Assembly (NCBI GenBank): GCA_900764115.1
Contig: CAAFMR010000010.1
Location: 1-11,250, forward strand
Source of the DNA: Clostridia bacterium
GTDB taxonomy: Bacteria > Bacillota > Clostridia > Oscillospirales > Acutalibacteraceae
Reading direction: 5' to 3'
DNA: 11,250 nucleotides
The notes beneath the pieces were generated by a model. That model was not told where the DNA came from. It was given only the letters and a program-made list of their open reading frames with translations, and ran no database searches. Both the position numbers and the translations under genes were made by a program. This document shows, piece after piece, positions 1-6,909 of this stretch (positions within the stretch are counted from its first letter, which is position 1; each line of letters begins with the position of its first letter).

Positions 1-1
1 A

Positions 2-49
2 CGCGGATTCGCCGCGCTGCTGAACGGGGCAGCGGAGGGGCAAACCTGA
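2..49 (+). CDS. 3' end of an unidentified upstream gene (partial)
   Basis: Reading frame 2 is open from the window edge and stops at TGA 47-49, giving the C-terminal residues RGFAALLNGAAEGQT. Its codons mostly end in G or C, like the genes around it. It ends 19 bases before the fucosidase ATG, with the fucosidase ribosome binding site in between, which suggests the two are in one operon. Frame 1 is also open and would stop at 70-72, overlapping the fucosidase ATG, but its translation is low-complexity and arginine-rich, so frame 2 is preferred. Fifteen residues are too few to identify the product. Confidence 0.35.
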   Translation, partial: RGFAALLNGAAEGQT

Positions 50-68
50 ACGAAAGGAATGCAAACAA

Positions 69-2261
69 ATGAAGGCTCCCCACCGGGAACGCCTGACCCT
101 CAACCTGGACACCCTGTGGTCCGGCAAGCCCCTGACCGCTCCCCAAACCGACCGGTCCGCGGTTTTCCGCCGGGCGCAGACGTTGACCCGGGCGGGACGG
201 CTGCTGGAGGCGCAGCGACTGCTGGAGGAGGACTTCAGCGACGCCGACACCGCCCACTATTTGCCGATGGGGGAGTTGTGTATCGCCACCGCCGCCGGGG
301 AGATTACCGACTACTGCCGGGAGCTGGACTTAGGCGATGCGCTGCACCGGGTTACCTTCCGGCAGGCGGGACAACCGGTGTGCCGGGAGGCGTTTATCAG
401 CCACCCGCACCGCTGTCTGGCGTTGCGGCTGGACAGCGCCGTTCCTGCCACCTACCGGCTGACCCTGCACAGCCCGCTGCGCCATCGGTGCAGCGCCCTT
501 GCAGGACAGCTGCATCTCTATGGCGATTGCCCGGAAAAGCTGTATCCCGATTGGCGGGAGCGGACGGAGCCGTGGCAATACGGCGAGGGATGCATCCGCT
601 TTATGGTGGCGCTGCAGCCGGTCACCGACGGACAAATTGCGGTGGACAACGACGGACTGCGGGTGGAAAACGCCACCCGATTGGAATTGTTCCTGTGCGC
701 CGCCAGCAGCTTTGACACCTACGCCACCCCGCCGGACAGACCCTATGTGCAGCCGTGTCTGGACACGCTTGCCGCCGCTGTCCGCGCCGGATACACAGCG
801 GTACGGCAGGCACACAGCGCCGATTTCCGGGCGCTGTACGAGCGCGTGCAGCTGGATCTGCACGCCGCCCCCTGCCCCCTGCCCACCGACCGGCGGCTGG
901 ATGCCGCCGAAAAGGATCGGGGGCTGTATGAGCTGCTGTTCAACATGGGGCGCTATCTGTTGATCGCCTGCTCCCGCTCCGACTCCCAGCCCGCCAATTT
1001 GCAGGGCATCTGGAACGAGCGTCTGGTGGCGCCCTGGCGCTCCAATTACACCCTGAATATCAACACCGAAATGAACTATTGGGCGACGCTCCCCTGCCGT
1101 CTGCCGGAATGTCATCAGCCCCTGGTGCGGCTGCTGCAGCGCATCGCCGACACCGGGCGCGCCACCGCCCGCCTTTGGTACGGAGCGCACGGATATGTGT
1201 GCCACCACAACACCGACCTGTGGGGGCAGACCAACCCCGTAGGGAACCGGGCGGCGGACTGCTGCGTCTACTCCTTCTGGCCGCTGGGGTCGGCATGGCT
1301 GTGCCGCAGCGTATTCGACTATTACGAATACACCGGCGACCGACAGTGGCTGGCAGATATCGGCTATCCGCTGCTGCGGGAGGCGATGGAGTTTTATCTG
1401 GATATACTCGTTGAGGACGGCGACCGCACGCTTCTGTCCCCCTCCACCTCGCCGGAAAACTGGTATGAGCAGGGTGGTGAACAGCGGTGCCTGGACCGGT
1501 TTACCGCTATGTCCCAGACCATGCTGCTGCAGCTGGCGGAGGACACCCGCCGCTGCTGCCGGATCTTAGGGGTGGATGCAGCTCTGGAGGCGCAGCTGAC
1601 GGCGCTGCTGCCCCGGCTGGATACACTGCAGACGGATGCGCAGGGACGGCTGATGGAATGGGCGGCGGAGCACACCGAGCCGGAGGTGCATCACCGCCAT
1701 CTGTCCCACCTGTATGGGCTATACCCCGGCAACCAGATCACGCCGGAAAAACGTCCGGCGCTGCTGGAGGCGTGCCGCCGGTCGCTGGAGGTGCGGGGGG
1801 ATGACGGCACCGGCTGGAGCTTAGCCTGGAAGGTCAATCTGTGGGCAAAGCTCAAGGACGGCGACCGGGCGCTCCGGGTGATGGGGATGCAGCTGTACCG
1901 GGTGCCGGTGGACGGCAAGACCATGGTATGGCATGGCGGCTCCTATGCCAATCTGCTCTGCTCCCACCCGCCCTTTCAGATCGACGGCAATCTGGGGGTG
2001 ACCGCCGGCATATGCCAGTTGCTGCTCCAATGGGAGGACGGTAAGCTGAAAATCCTGCCCGCCCTCCCCACCGATTGGCAGGATGGTTCCGTGTCCGGTC
2101 TGCTGGGCAAGGGCAATGTATCCGTGTCCATCGAATGGCGGCGGCATCGTTGTACAGCGCTCACGCTCTCCTCCCCGCGCTCCCAGACGGTGACGGCGGA
2201 GGTGAACGGCGAGACCCGCTCCGTCCTTCTTCCTGCCGCCCAAGCGATAAAAATTCTATAA
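69..2261 (+). CDS. GH95 family alpha-L-fucosidase, cytoplasmic
   Basis: This 730-aa glycoside hydrolase of family GH95 should remove terminal alpha-L-fucose (typically alpha-1,2-linked, inverting mechanism) from mucin, milk or plant oligosaccharides; some family members act on alpha-L-galactose. The N-terminal beta domain opens with the family motif LNLDTLWSGKP (11-21). The (alpha/alpha)6 barrel carries NLQGIWNE (310-317), NINTEMNYW (330-338), HHNTDLWG (379-386), SPENWY (461-466), the signature HHRHLSHLYGLYPG (541-554) and HPPFQIDGNLG (633-643). By analogy with Bifidobacterium AfcA, likely catalytic residues are N330/N332, E463 and D639; their spacing is compatible but I could not align them. 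No signal peptide is visible, so imported oligosaccharides are the likely substrate. The length is normal and there is no frame break. The start is supported by AAAGGA at 53-58, 10 bases before the ATG. It is a host-type gene, convergent with the phage-like operon that follows. Confidence 0.93.
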   Translation: MKAPHRERLTLNLDTLWSGKPLTAPQTDRSAVFRRAQTLTRAGRLLEAQRLLEEDFSDADTAHYLPMGELCIATAAGEITDYCRELDLGDALHRVTFRQAGQPVCREAFISHPHRCLALRLDSAVPATYRLTLHSPLRHRCSALAGQLHLYGDCPEKLYPDWRERTEPWQYGEGCIRFMVALQPVTDGQIAVDNDGLRVENATRLELFLCAASSFDTYATPPDRPYVQPCLDTLAAAVRAGYTAVRQAHSADFRALYERVQLDLHAAPCPLPTDRRLDAAEKDRGLYELLFNMGRYLLIACSRSDSQPANLQGIWNERLVAPWRSNYTLNINTEMNYWATLPCRLPECHQPLVRLLQRIADTGRATARLWYGAHGYVCHHNTDLWGQTNPVGNRAADCCVYSFWPLGSAWLCRSVFDYYEYTGDRQWLADIGYPLLREAMEFYLDILVEDGDRTLLSPSTSPENWYEQGGEQRCLDRFTAMSQTMLLQLAEDTRRCCRILGVDAALEAQLTALLPRLDTLQTDAQGRLMEWAAEHTEPEVHHRHLSHLYGLYPGNQITPEKRPALLEACRRSLEVRGDDGTGWSLAWKVNLWAKLKDGDRALRVMGMQLYRVPVDGKTMVWHGGSYANLLCSHPPFQIDGNLGVTAGICQLLLQWEDGKLKILPALPTDWQDGSVSGLLGKGNVSVSIEWRRHRCTALTLSSPRSQTVTAEVNGETRSVLLPAAQAIKIL

Positions 2262-2269
2262 GCCCAATA

Positions 2270-2298
2270 GAAATCCCCCGGCTTTGCCGGGGGATTTC
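2270..2298 (+). terminator. Hairpin terminator after the fucosidase gene
   Basis: A perfect 13-bp stem, GAAATCCCCCGGC (2270-2282) and GCCGGGGGATTTC (2286-2298), with a TTT loop, begins 9 bases after the fucosidase stop. The ATTT/AAAT base gives some A/T-rich character, but there is no long T tract, so it may work in either direction or as an mRNA 3' end. Confidence 0.75.
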
Positions 2299-2311
2299 TC
2301 CTAACAGCCAA

Positions 2312-2356
2312 AAGCCCGCCGGAAACGCTGCTTACATCGACGTTTCCGACGGGCTT
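2312..2356 (-). terminator. Terminator of the phage-like head operon
   Basis: A 16-bp stem pairs 2312-2327 with 2341-2356 around a 13-nt loop. The single mismatch is C-A on the plus strand but becomes a G-U pair in the minus-strand RNA, and TTTT follows the stem in the minus direction (2313-2310). It is therefore best read as the terminator of the minus-strand operon, 7 bases past the holin-like gene stop. Together with the 2270-2298 hairpin it separates two convergent units. Confidence 0.75.
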
Positions 2357-2363
2357 GCTGTCT

Positions 2364-2663
2364 TTATCCGTGGCTGTGCCCCTGCACCCGGCTCACAAAA
2401 TCCGCAATATAGTTGGAGCCGCGGGCTGCCAGCAGCCCCGTACAGATGCAGCCGACGGTTTCTCCGCCCAGCTGCACGCCCAGCGTGCCGAACAAGTCGG
2501 CGCGGGCAAGCAGACAGAGGGTTACCGACAGCACCAGCGCCGTCAGCTGGATTCCCAGCGTTTTCCAGCCGCCGCTGCGACACCCCTCCGCCAGCGCCTT
2601 GGCGTATTCCACCAGCGCCTCCACGGTGATCGCCAGCACCGTGACCAGTGCAATTCCCGTCAT
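2364..2663 (-). CDS. Holin-like small membrane protein
   Basis: This 99-aa, strongly hydrophobic protein has about three membrane segments: residues 1-23 (ALVTVLAITVEALV), 33-56 (LGIQLTALVLSVTLCLLA) and about 60-80, and ends in a short polar tail with HSHG. Size, segment count and its place as the last gene of a phage operon fit a holin that perforates the cytoplasmic membrane; it resembles uncharacterised phage holin-like proteins of Clostridia from memory. AGGAGG lies 8 bases before the ATG. It follows the coiled-coil protein gene with only 4 bases between. No endolysin gene accompanies it, so export or membrane depolarisation could be its role instead of classical lysis. Confidence 0.68.
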   Translation of the reverse strand: MTGIALVTVLAITVEALVEYAKALAEGCRSGGWKTLGIQLTALVLSVTLCLLARADLFGTLGVQLGGETVGCICTGLLAARGSNYIADFVSRVQGHSHG

Positions 2664-2667
2664 ACCT

Positions 2668-2970
2668 TTATCCTCCTTCTCCTTCCTTTGCCTCTAAGAT
2701 GCGCAGCCGCTCCTGGGTGTTTTTCAGCGAAACCTCCACCCGGGTGACCCGCTCCTTTACATCGCCCAGCCGGGTGCGGACATCCGCCATCAGCACATCG
2801 CTTTTGTCCACCTGTCCCCGGATATGCTTAATGTCCGAGCGCATTTCGGTCAGCTCCGTTGCTTTGCGCTCGTCCTTTTCCCGCAGCCCCCGCAGATTGG
2901 CGATCAGCGCCACAATGACGCCCAGCGCCGACAGCACCGACAGCCAATCGGTGAGGCTCCAGCCCGTCAT
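2668..2970 (-). CDS. Membrane-anchored coiled-coil protein, phage lysis-module type
   Basis: This 100-aa protein starts MTGWSLTDWLSVLSALGVIV and has one N-terminal membrane segment (about 5-25), then a charged helical region rich in K, E and R through residues 30-98 with heptad-like spacing (for example VRTRLGDVKERVTRVEVSLK), predicting a coiled coil. The architecture recalls XhlA-type holin accessory proteins, but with the membrane segment at the opposite end, so it is not assigned to that family. The chosen ATG overlaps the upstream stop as ATGA (2967-2970) and has GGAGGAGG directly before it, so translation is probably coupled. An upstream in-frame ATG at 3000 would add ten Arg/Gly-rich residues and is unlikely. 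It probably partners the holin-like protein. Confidence 0.72.
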   Translation of the reverse strand: MTGWSLTDWLSVLSALGVIVALIANLRGLREKDERKATELTEMRSDIKHIRGQVDKSDVLMADVRTRLGDVKERVTRVEVSLKNTQERLRILEAKEGEGG

Positions 2971-3080
2971 TCCTCCTCCCCGGCAGCCGCGCGGCGGCAA
3001 GCCTCCAGCTGATACGCCACGATCAGCTGCCGCAGCAGCACCGGGTCATACAGTTTTTTCCTGTTCTCCTGCGTTTCCAA
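2967..3080 (-). CDS. 37-aa protein of unknown function, TTG start
   Basis: The product (LETQENRKKLYDPVLLRQLI then VAYQLEACRRAAAGEEE, TTG read as Met) is a short, charged, probably helical protein of no recognised family. The open frame extends upstream, with an ATG at 3104 giving 45 aa, but the codons right after that ATG spell AAAAAGGAGGG. That is a strong ribosome binding site placed 10 bases before TTG 3080-3078, so the TTG is the more likely start. It overlaps the end of the connector gene by 35 bases and shares an ATGA overlap with the next gene, implying translational coupling. It may be a small connector or membrane-module accessory protein. Confidence 0.5.
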   Translation of the reverse strand: METQENRKKLYDPVLLRQLIVAYQLEACRRAAAGEEE

Positions 3081-3408
3081 AGAGCGTGTCCCTCCTTTTT
3101 CCATACGGGCCGCCGGTGTGCGCCGCCGCCCGCTCATAGAGCGCCTGAAATTGTGTGTAGGGCTTCTCCTCGTCATTCAGGCACAGCAGCATCGCCACCC
3201 CGTAAGCCATCGCCGGCAGACACCGCCAGGACAGCAGCAGCGGCAGCTGCAAGCTGTCCAGCGGCTGAAAGGGCGCCGTATGCTCCCGATACCACAATTC
3301 GCTGTAGATCTGGTTGACCGCCACCAGATCCTGCTCGCCGGCTGACGCCGCCCCTTTGGGGTCGTCCAGCAATTGATACGCTTGCTTTAGGACCGCTAAT
3401 CCCGTCAT
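3046..3408 (-). CDS. Head-completion / head-tail connector-like protein
   Basis: This 120-aa protein begins MTGLAVLKQAYQLLDD and is predicted mostly helical. The stretch PAMAYGVAMLLCLNDEEKPY (65-84) followed by TQFQALYERAAAHTG resembles the helical core of gp6/gp15-type adaptor proteins that sit under the portal after DNA packaging. The position directly after the capsid gene is the usual one for this class. AGGAGG lies 9 bases before the ATG at 3408; the frame is open 21 codons further upstream, but that extension runs into the post-capsid hairpin and is unlikely. If it is an adaptor, it would close the filled head or provide a docking face for tails that this element does not encode. Confidence 0.65.
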   Translation of the reverse strand: MTGLAVLKQAYQLLDDPKGAASAGEQDLVAVNQIYSELWYREHTAPFQPLDSLQLPLLLSWRCLPAMAYGVAMLLCLNDEEKPYTQFQALYERAAAHTGGPYGKRRDTLFGNAGEQEKTV

Positions 3409-3432
3409 ACGGTTCTTCCTCCTTTCCGGATG

Positions 3433-3463
3433 CCCCGGCTCCCGTCGAATGCGGGAGCCGGGG
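3433..3463 (-). terminator. GC-rich hairpin between capsid and connector genes
   Basis: A perfect 12-bp inverted repeat, CCCCGGCTCCCG (3433-3444) and CGGGAGCCGGGG (3452-3463), with a 7-nt loop lies 18 bases after the capsid stop. No T tract follows on either strand, so it is likely a partial terminator or mRNA-stabilising 3' structure that sets capsid expression apart from downstream genes. Confidence 0.55.
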
Positions 3464-3481
3464 TGTATCAATTGCCTGGAC

Positions 3482-4393
3482 TTAGAACGTGTAGGTATAG
3501 ATGCCCTTTGCCAGACCGTTCTTCAGCACCACATCATAATACAGACGGTAATCCATTTTCCAGGCGTCCGCCTGCAGATTGTGGGCGGGGTCAAAGCAGC
3601 GCACCTGCTCGGTCTTCTTGATGAGAGAAGCGGCGCGGCGGGGGATCAGCAGCAGCCCGATGCTCTTGGCGGAGGTGGTGGGCGCAAAGCCGCCGCTCTC
3701 CTGCCCCTCGGTGGTGCCGTCGTTGAAGGTGTAGGCGGTTTTCATCCGGCTGTCCGGTACCGGCAGGATTGCCACGCCGTTATACCGATTCACCCGGGTG
3801 TTCAGCTCCCCCTTGTAGAAATCGTCGGCAACCAGCATCCGGGACAGCTCGCTGCTGCTCTGCAGCGCCTGCCACATCGTGCTGTCCACAAACGCCACCA
3901 GCTCCTCATCATAGCCGATCGCATTCTGCGCCGACGCAATGGCATTCCGGAGCATTTTCAGCGCCTCGGTGGCGGGGGTGCCGGTGACGGTCTGGCTTTT
4001 CGTCACGGCATAGCCCGCCAGCTTGGACAGCACATAGGCGTCGATTTCCGGCACCACCTGGGTGCGCACAAATTCGCCCAGGATCTGTCCGGCAAGATCT
4101 GCCACGCCGCTTTCATCGTGGTCCTCCCGGTCCAACTGAAACGAGCGGCCGCGATCCATCGCCAGCGTAAAGGGGGTAGCGGACACCGATACGGTGCCGT
4201 TGACAAAACCGGTATCCCGGTCATAGTTGCCCAGACCGGACACGTTCATTTCGGGAATCATCACCGTTTTGGCGCCCACGAACTTGCCCCGCAGGTTGTT
4301 GTCAGCAAGAAACCCGGTCACGGGCTTCTCCACCACGGCTTTGTCCAGAACATCGGTCATGCGGACAGAAATGTTGTTGAGATTCAGACTCAT
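3482..4393 (-). CDS. Major capsid protein (HK97-fold type)
   Basis: The 303-aa product resembles major capsid proteins of clostridial phages: an N-terminal arm (MSLNLNNISVRMTDVLDKAV), then IPEMNVSGLGNYDRDTGFVN (about 46-65), TPFTLAMDRGRSFQLDREDH (about 73-92) and the spine-helix-like FVRTQVVPEIDAYVLSKLAG (about 108-127). It would assemble the icosahedral shell. AAGGA lies about 10 bases before the chosen ATG; an ATG at 4400 is out of frame. It follows the scaffold gene, the standard order, and no capsid protease gene is seen, so the arm is probably not processed by a cognate protease. The length is on the small side of normal, with no frame break. Role confidence is good; the exact fold assignment is from family knowledge. 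Confidence 0.82.
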   Translation of the reverse strand: MSLNLNNISVRMTDVLDKAVVEKPVTGFLADNNLRGKFVGAKTVMIPEMNVSGLGNYDRDTGFVNGTVSVSATPFTLAMDRGRSFQLDREDHDESGVADLAGQILGEFVRTQVVPEIDAYVLSKLAGYAVTKSQTVTGTPATEALKMLRNAIASAQNAIGYDEELVAFVDSTMWQALQSSSELSRMLVADDFYKGELNTRVNRYNGVAILPVPDSRMKTAYTFNDGTTEGQESGGFAPTTSAKSIGLLLIPRRAASLIKKTEQVRCFDPAHNLQADAWKMDYRLYYDVVLKNGLAKGIYTYTF

Positions 4394-4442
4394 TCGGCAT
4401 ACTTCCTTTCTTTTCTTCTCAGATGGTTACGGTCGGATTCGT

Positions 4443-4928
4443 TCAGCGCATAGCACGGCGGAAGGAACGCACAAACGCGTCCTGCTCCGGGTGGCTCTCC
4501 GCCCCTCCCTCCCGTAGGGAGCCGGAGGAACACGCCGCTGTACGGCGGCGGCGCTCCTTCTCCCGGCGCACACGCTGCTCCTCCTGCCAGCGGAACCGCA
4601 AAAACGCATCCAGCAGCGGGATTCCCTCCCGGGCGGCGGTATCCCAGATTTCCGCCGCCAGATCCTCGGGGGCGTGCAGTCCGGGCACCTCCTGCTGCAT
4701 TGTGATGAATTCCGCCGCCAGCCGGTGGGTGATGTCCGGCGAATCGGCGGATGCCGGCGATGCCGGCATCTCCTCCTCCGCTGCTGCAGGGGCTTGCGCA
4801 ACCGGAGCCGTTTCCGGCTCGGCTGTGCTTTCCGGCGCTGCCGGCAGCGGCTCGGTAGGCTCCACAGGCATGGTCTGCGGCTCCTCCGGGAGTGTGGTGT
4901 CAGGGGTCATCGGGGTTTCTGTTTCCAT
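4443..4928 (-). CDS. Capsid scaffolding-like protein
   Basis: This 161-aa protein has a long acidic, Pro/Glu/Ala-rich N-terminal half (METETPMTPDTTLPEEPQ...), a helical middle (ITHRLAAEFITMQQEVPG; EDLAAEIWDTAAREGIPLLD) and a basic Arg-rich C-terminus (RVRREKERRRR) ending VRSFRRAMR. Acidic disordered N-terminus, helices and a basic tail, sited between portal and capsid genes, are the marks of phage scaffold proteins that template procapsid assembly and are then released. Scaffold sequences are poorly conserved, so the call rests on composition and position. AGGAGG is 8 bases before the ATG. Confidence 0.7.
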   Translation of the reverse strand: METETPMTPDTTLPEEPQTMPVEPTEPLPAAPESTAEPETAPVAQAPAAAEEEMPASPASADSPDITHRLAAEFITMQQEVPGLHAPEDLAAEIWDTAAREGIPLLDAFLRFRWQEEQRVRREKERRRRTAACSSGSLREGGAESHPEQDAFVRSFRRAMR

Positions 4929-4956
4929 TTTCTGCTCCTCCTATGCTTGGATATGC

Positions 4957-4985
4957 CTCACCTCCCCAGTCGGGATTCGGGTGAG
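4957..4985 (-). other. Small imperfect hairpin between portal and scaffold genes
   Basis: CTCACC (4957-4962) pairs with GGTGAG (4980-4985), and TCCC (4963-4966) with GGGA (4972-4975), leaving an asymmetric bulge. It lies between the portal stop and the scaffold ribosome binding site and could modulate read-through or mRNA processing. The stem is short and the structure may be incidental. Confidence 0.3.
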
Positions 4986-4995
4986 AAAACGGCGT

Positions 4996-6633
4996 TTATT
5001 CAAGCTCCTGCAGCAGGGCGTCCAGCTTGGGGACGAATCCCTGAGGCAAGCGGCTTAAATACTGTTTGGCAGTGATAATGCCGTTCTTATAGAGATTATC
5101 CAACGTCTCCACCGAACGGTTTTCACTGTATTGGCTGCCCTGCCCCACATCCACGGCGATGGTCAGCAGCAGCTCCCGGTATTGGTCGGCGTGGAAGGGC
5201 ATATACCACACCCCGTCGGGCTGCTCGATTTTCAACGCCCGGTCGCCGTACATGGTCAGCCAGAACTCCGCCCAGATGCGGGCAGTCTGCTCGATAAAGC
5301 TGAAATACCGGTTCTGGATCATCTGCAGGGGCATCAGCGATGCCTCCCGTACCGCCAGGATGGCGGAGGTGTTGTCCGGCTTCACATCGCCCAACAGGGT
5401 GGTGCTGATACCGGCTTGGGTCATGGTTTCGGTGATGAGATTTTGCACATTCTCGTTGAAATCCGCCGAGAAAGCGGGTGGCTCCACATAGCGGACGGCA
5501 TTCTGCACCTCCTCGCCGGAGCCGTAGACCGGGATAACCTGCCCGGGGTCGTTGGTGATGGGCTGGGTCACCACATCGCCGTTAACCAGCATAATGGGCA
5601 TCCCCATCATCATCACCGCCCATACCCCGGCGGAAACCGTTCGGTTAATCGCAATCTGGTTCGGAATCAGATAGGGGATTTCGCTGCTGCCGTAAGCCTG
5701 CCCCCGCTGCTCCTCCCAGCGAAACAGGCTCAACGGATACAGCCGCAATCCCGTATCCCACGCCGCCCGTAACTCGACGCCCCGGCACACCCGCTGGGCA
5801 TAAACCCGGCATTGCTCCCCGTCCTCGTCCCATACCTTCCAGAAACGGGTCAGCACCGTGGCATGTGCGGTAGGGCTTTCCCCTCCGTCGTCGGCGCGGA
5901 TGCACTCCCAATCAGCGCAGCCCGCCCGCCGCGCCTCCCGGCGCAGCTGCGCTACCGGCTTTTGCTGGGCGATGAGGATGGACGGCTGTTCCTGCAGCTC
6001 CTCCAGCGTGGGGTCCGCCGGATAGACCTGTTCAATATCCAGCACCTCACAGGCGATGTCCCCCCGGATGGGGGTGGTGCCGGTATGGTCGGCATACATA
6101 CCGGTGCGCACCCGGTCGTCCCAATAGGTATACAGCACGCCGGTGCCGGTGATATAGGCGTTGCGCAGCGCCCGCCGCCCCAGCGTATCCAGACCCAGCC
6201 GACGGCTGGTGGTGATAAAGTAATCCGTCAGCGCCGCCGCCACCGTTTGCGCCTCCTCGGCGGGGGTCAGCGGCTCGCATGCCTCCCCGCGGCACAGCGC
6301 CTGCCGATACCGCTGGATCTTTTGCTGCATTGGCAGAGTATTGGGCACCCCTTCGGCGGTAAACTGCACCGCCGCAGGCGCCGATCCCACCACCGCCATC
6401 TTGTATTCGCCGATGCGGCGGATGACGTTATGGCGCACCAGCGGGCGGCTGTCTCCGCAATGTACCCCCTGCCATTGGTCGCCGGAATAGAACCGCTCGT
6501 TGATACGGTTCTGCTCAAACATACCGTGGCTGCCCAGGCTCTGTTTATAGGCGACACCCGCCTCAAATTCCCGGAAGATTGCCTCCGGGGACAGTCCCGC
6601 CGGTGCCTGGGGAGCGTTCTGTGTTTTCTGCAT
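4996..6633 (-). CDS. Phage portal protein
   Basis: This 545-aa protein would form the dodecameric ring at one capsid vertex through which the terminase motor pumps DNA. Visible features are RFYSGDQW (47-54) and RPLVRHNVIRRIGEYKMAVV (63-82), an early region typical of clostridial-type portals; IPNQIAINRTVSAGVWAVMM in the stem/clip area; and a late helical stretch (NLITETMTQAGISTTLLGDV, then a long helix after TSAILAVREASL) resembling portal wing/crown helices. The ATG at 6633 has AAAGGAG six bases upstream. The open frame continues 73 codons further, but that extension crosses the neighbouring 61-aa gene and reads as Arg/Ala-rich noise. A small GCGCC/GGCGC hairpin (6653-6665) lies just before the ribosome binding site. 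Confidence 0.85.
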   Translation of the reverse strand: MQKTQNAPQAPAGLSPEAIFREFEAGVAYKQSLGSHGMFEQNRINERFYSGDQWQGVHCGDSRPLVRHNVIRRIGEYKMAVVGSAPAAVQFTAEGVPNTLPMQQKIQRYRQALCRGEACEPLTPAEEAQTVAAALTDYFITTSRRLGLDTLGRRALRNAYITGTGVLYTYWDDRVRTGMYADHTGTTPIRGDIACEVLDIEQVYPADPTLEELQEQPSILIAQQKPVAQLRREARRAGCADWECIRADDGGESPTAHATVLTRFWKVWDEDGEQCRVYAQRVCRGVELRAAWDTGLRLYPLSLFRWEEQRGQAYGSSEIPYLIPNQIAINRTVSAGVWAVMMMGMPIMLVNGDVVTQPITNDPGQVIPVYGSGEEVQNAVRYVEPPAFSADFNENVQNLITETMTQAGISTTLLGDVKPDNTSAILAVREASLMPLQMIQNRYFSFIEQTARIWAEFWLTMYGDRALKIEQPDGVWYMPFHADQYRELLLTIAVDVGQGSQYSENRSVETLDNLYKNGIITAKQYLSRLPQGFVPKLDALLQELE

Positions 6634-6674
6634 AATCGACTCCTTTCCTTCCGCGCCAAAGGCGCAGCAATCCT

Positions 6675-6860
6675 TTATTTTCTCGTCGTGTCCTTCACAG
6701 CGGGCATTTCCGTCCCGTCGTAGTATAAGAAGTTGCGTGTTTTCTGCCATAGAGCGGTTTGTTGGCGGCGCAGCGGCGTGCGGCGTCCGTTGTGCCGCCG
6801 CTCCCAAGCCCACAGGGTCAACCACGGCACGCCGCCGCAAAGGAATCCCCATAAAAACAT
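6675..6860 (-). CDS. 61-aa membrane-anchored protein of unknown function
   Basis: The product starts MFLWGFLCGGVPWLTLWAWE, a single N-terminal hydrophobic segment (about 1-18), followed by a basic region (RRHNGRRTPLRRQQ) and a C-terminal part with NFLYYDGTEMP. AGGAGG at 6869-6874 is exactly 8 bases before the ATG, which together with its fit in the gap between terminase and portal makes it a real gene. Small proteins with this membrane-plus-basic layout occur at this position in clostridial phage operons as I recall, but I know no function. It could tether assembly to the membrane. Confidence 0.65.
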   Translation of the reverse strand: MFLWGFLCGGVPWLTLWAWERRHNGRRTPLRRQQTALWQKTRNFLYYDGTEMPAVKDTTRK

Positions 6861-6909
6861 ACCCGTTTCCTCCTTTTCTGTCGGATTGCGGCGCGACCGC
6901 GCGGCACCC

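Noticed and set aside
330..1208. 292-codon minus-strand frame within the fucosidase gene
   Set aside because: The plus-strand GH95 protein has clear family motifs throughout this region; the antisense product is Gly/Gln/Val-rich noise.
2262..2363. Attachment-site (direct repeat) between the left junction and 9927-9984
   Set aside because: I compared the two junctions by eye and found no shared repeat of useful length; both are occupied by unrelated terminator hairpins.
3449..4453. 334-codon plus-strand frame opposite the capsid gene
   Set aside because: It is antisense to a recognisable capsid gene, has a His/Gln/Arg-rich composition and no ribosome binding site. Long opposite frames are expected in GC-rich coding DNA.
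4759..4770. Perfect 12-bp palindrome GATGCCGGCATC
   Set aside because: It lies inside the Ala/Ser/Pro-rich linker of the scaffold-like protein, where repeated GCC/GGC codons produce it; no partner sites or promoter nearby.
5812..6723. 303-codon plus-strand frame opposite the portal gene
   Set aside because: Shadow of the portal gene, with an implausible Arg/Leu/His-rich composition.
6634..6852. 73-codon upstream extension of the portal frame
   Set aside because: It overlaps the 61-aa gene, which has an excellent ribosome binding site, and the portal has its own strong site just before ATG 6633.
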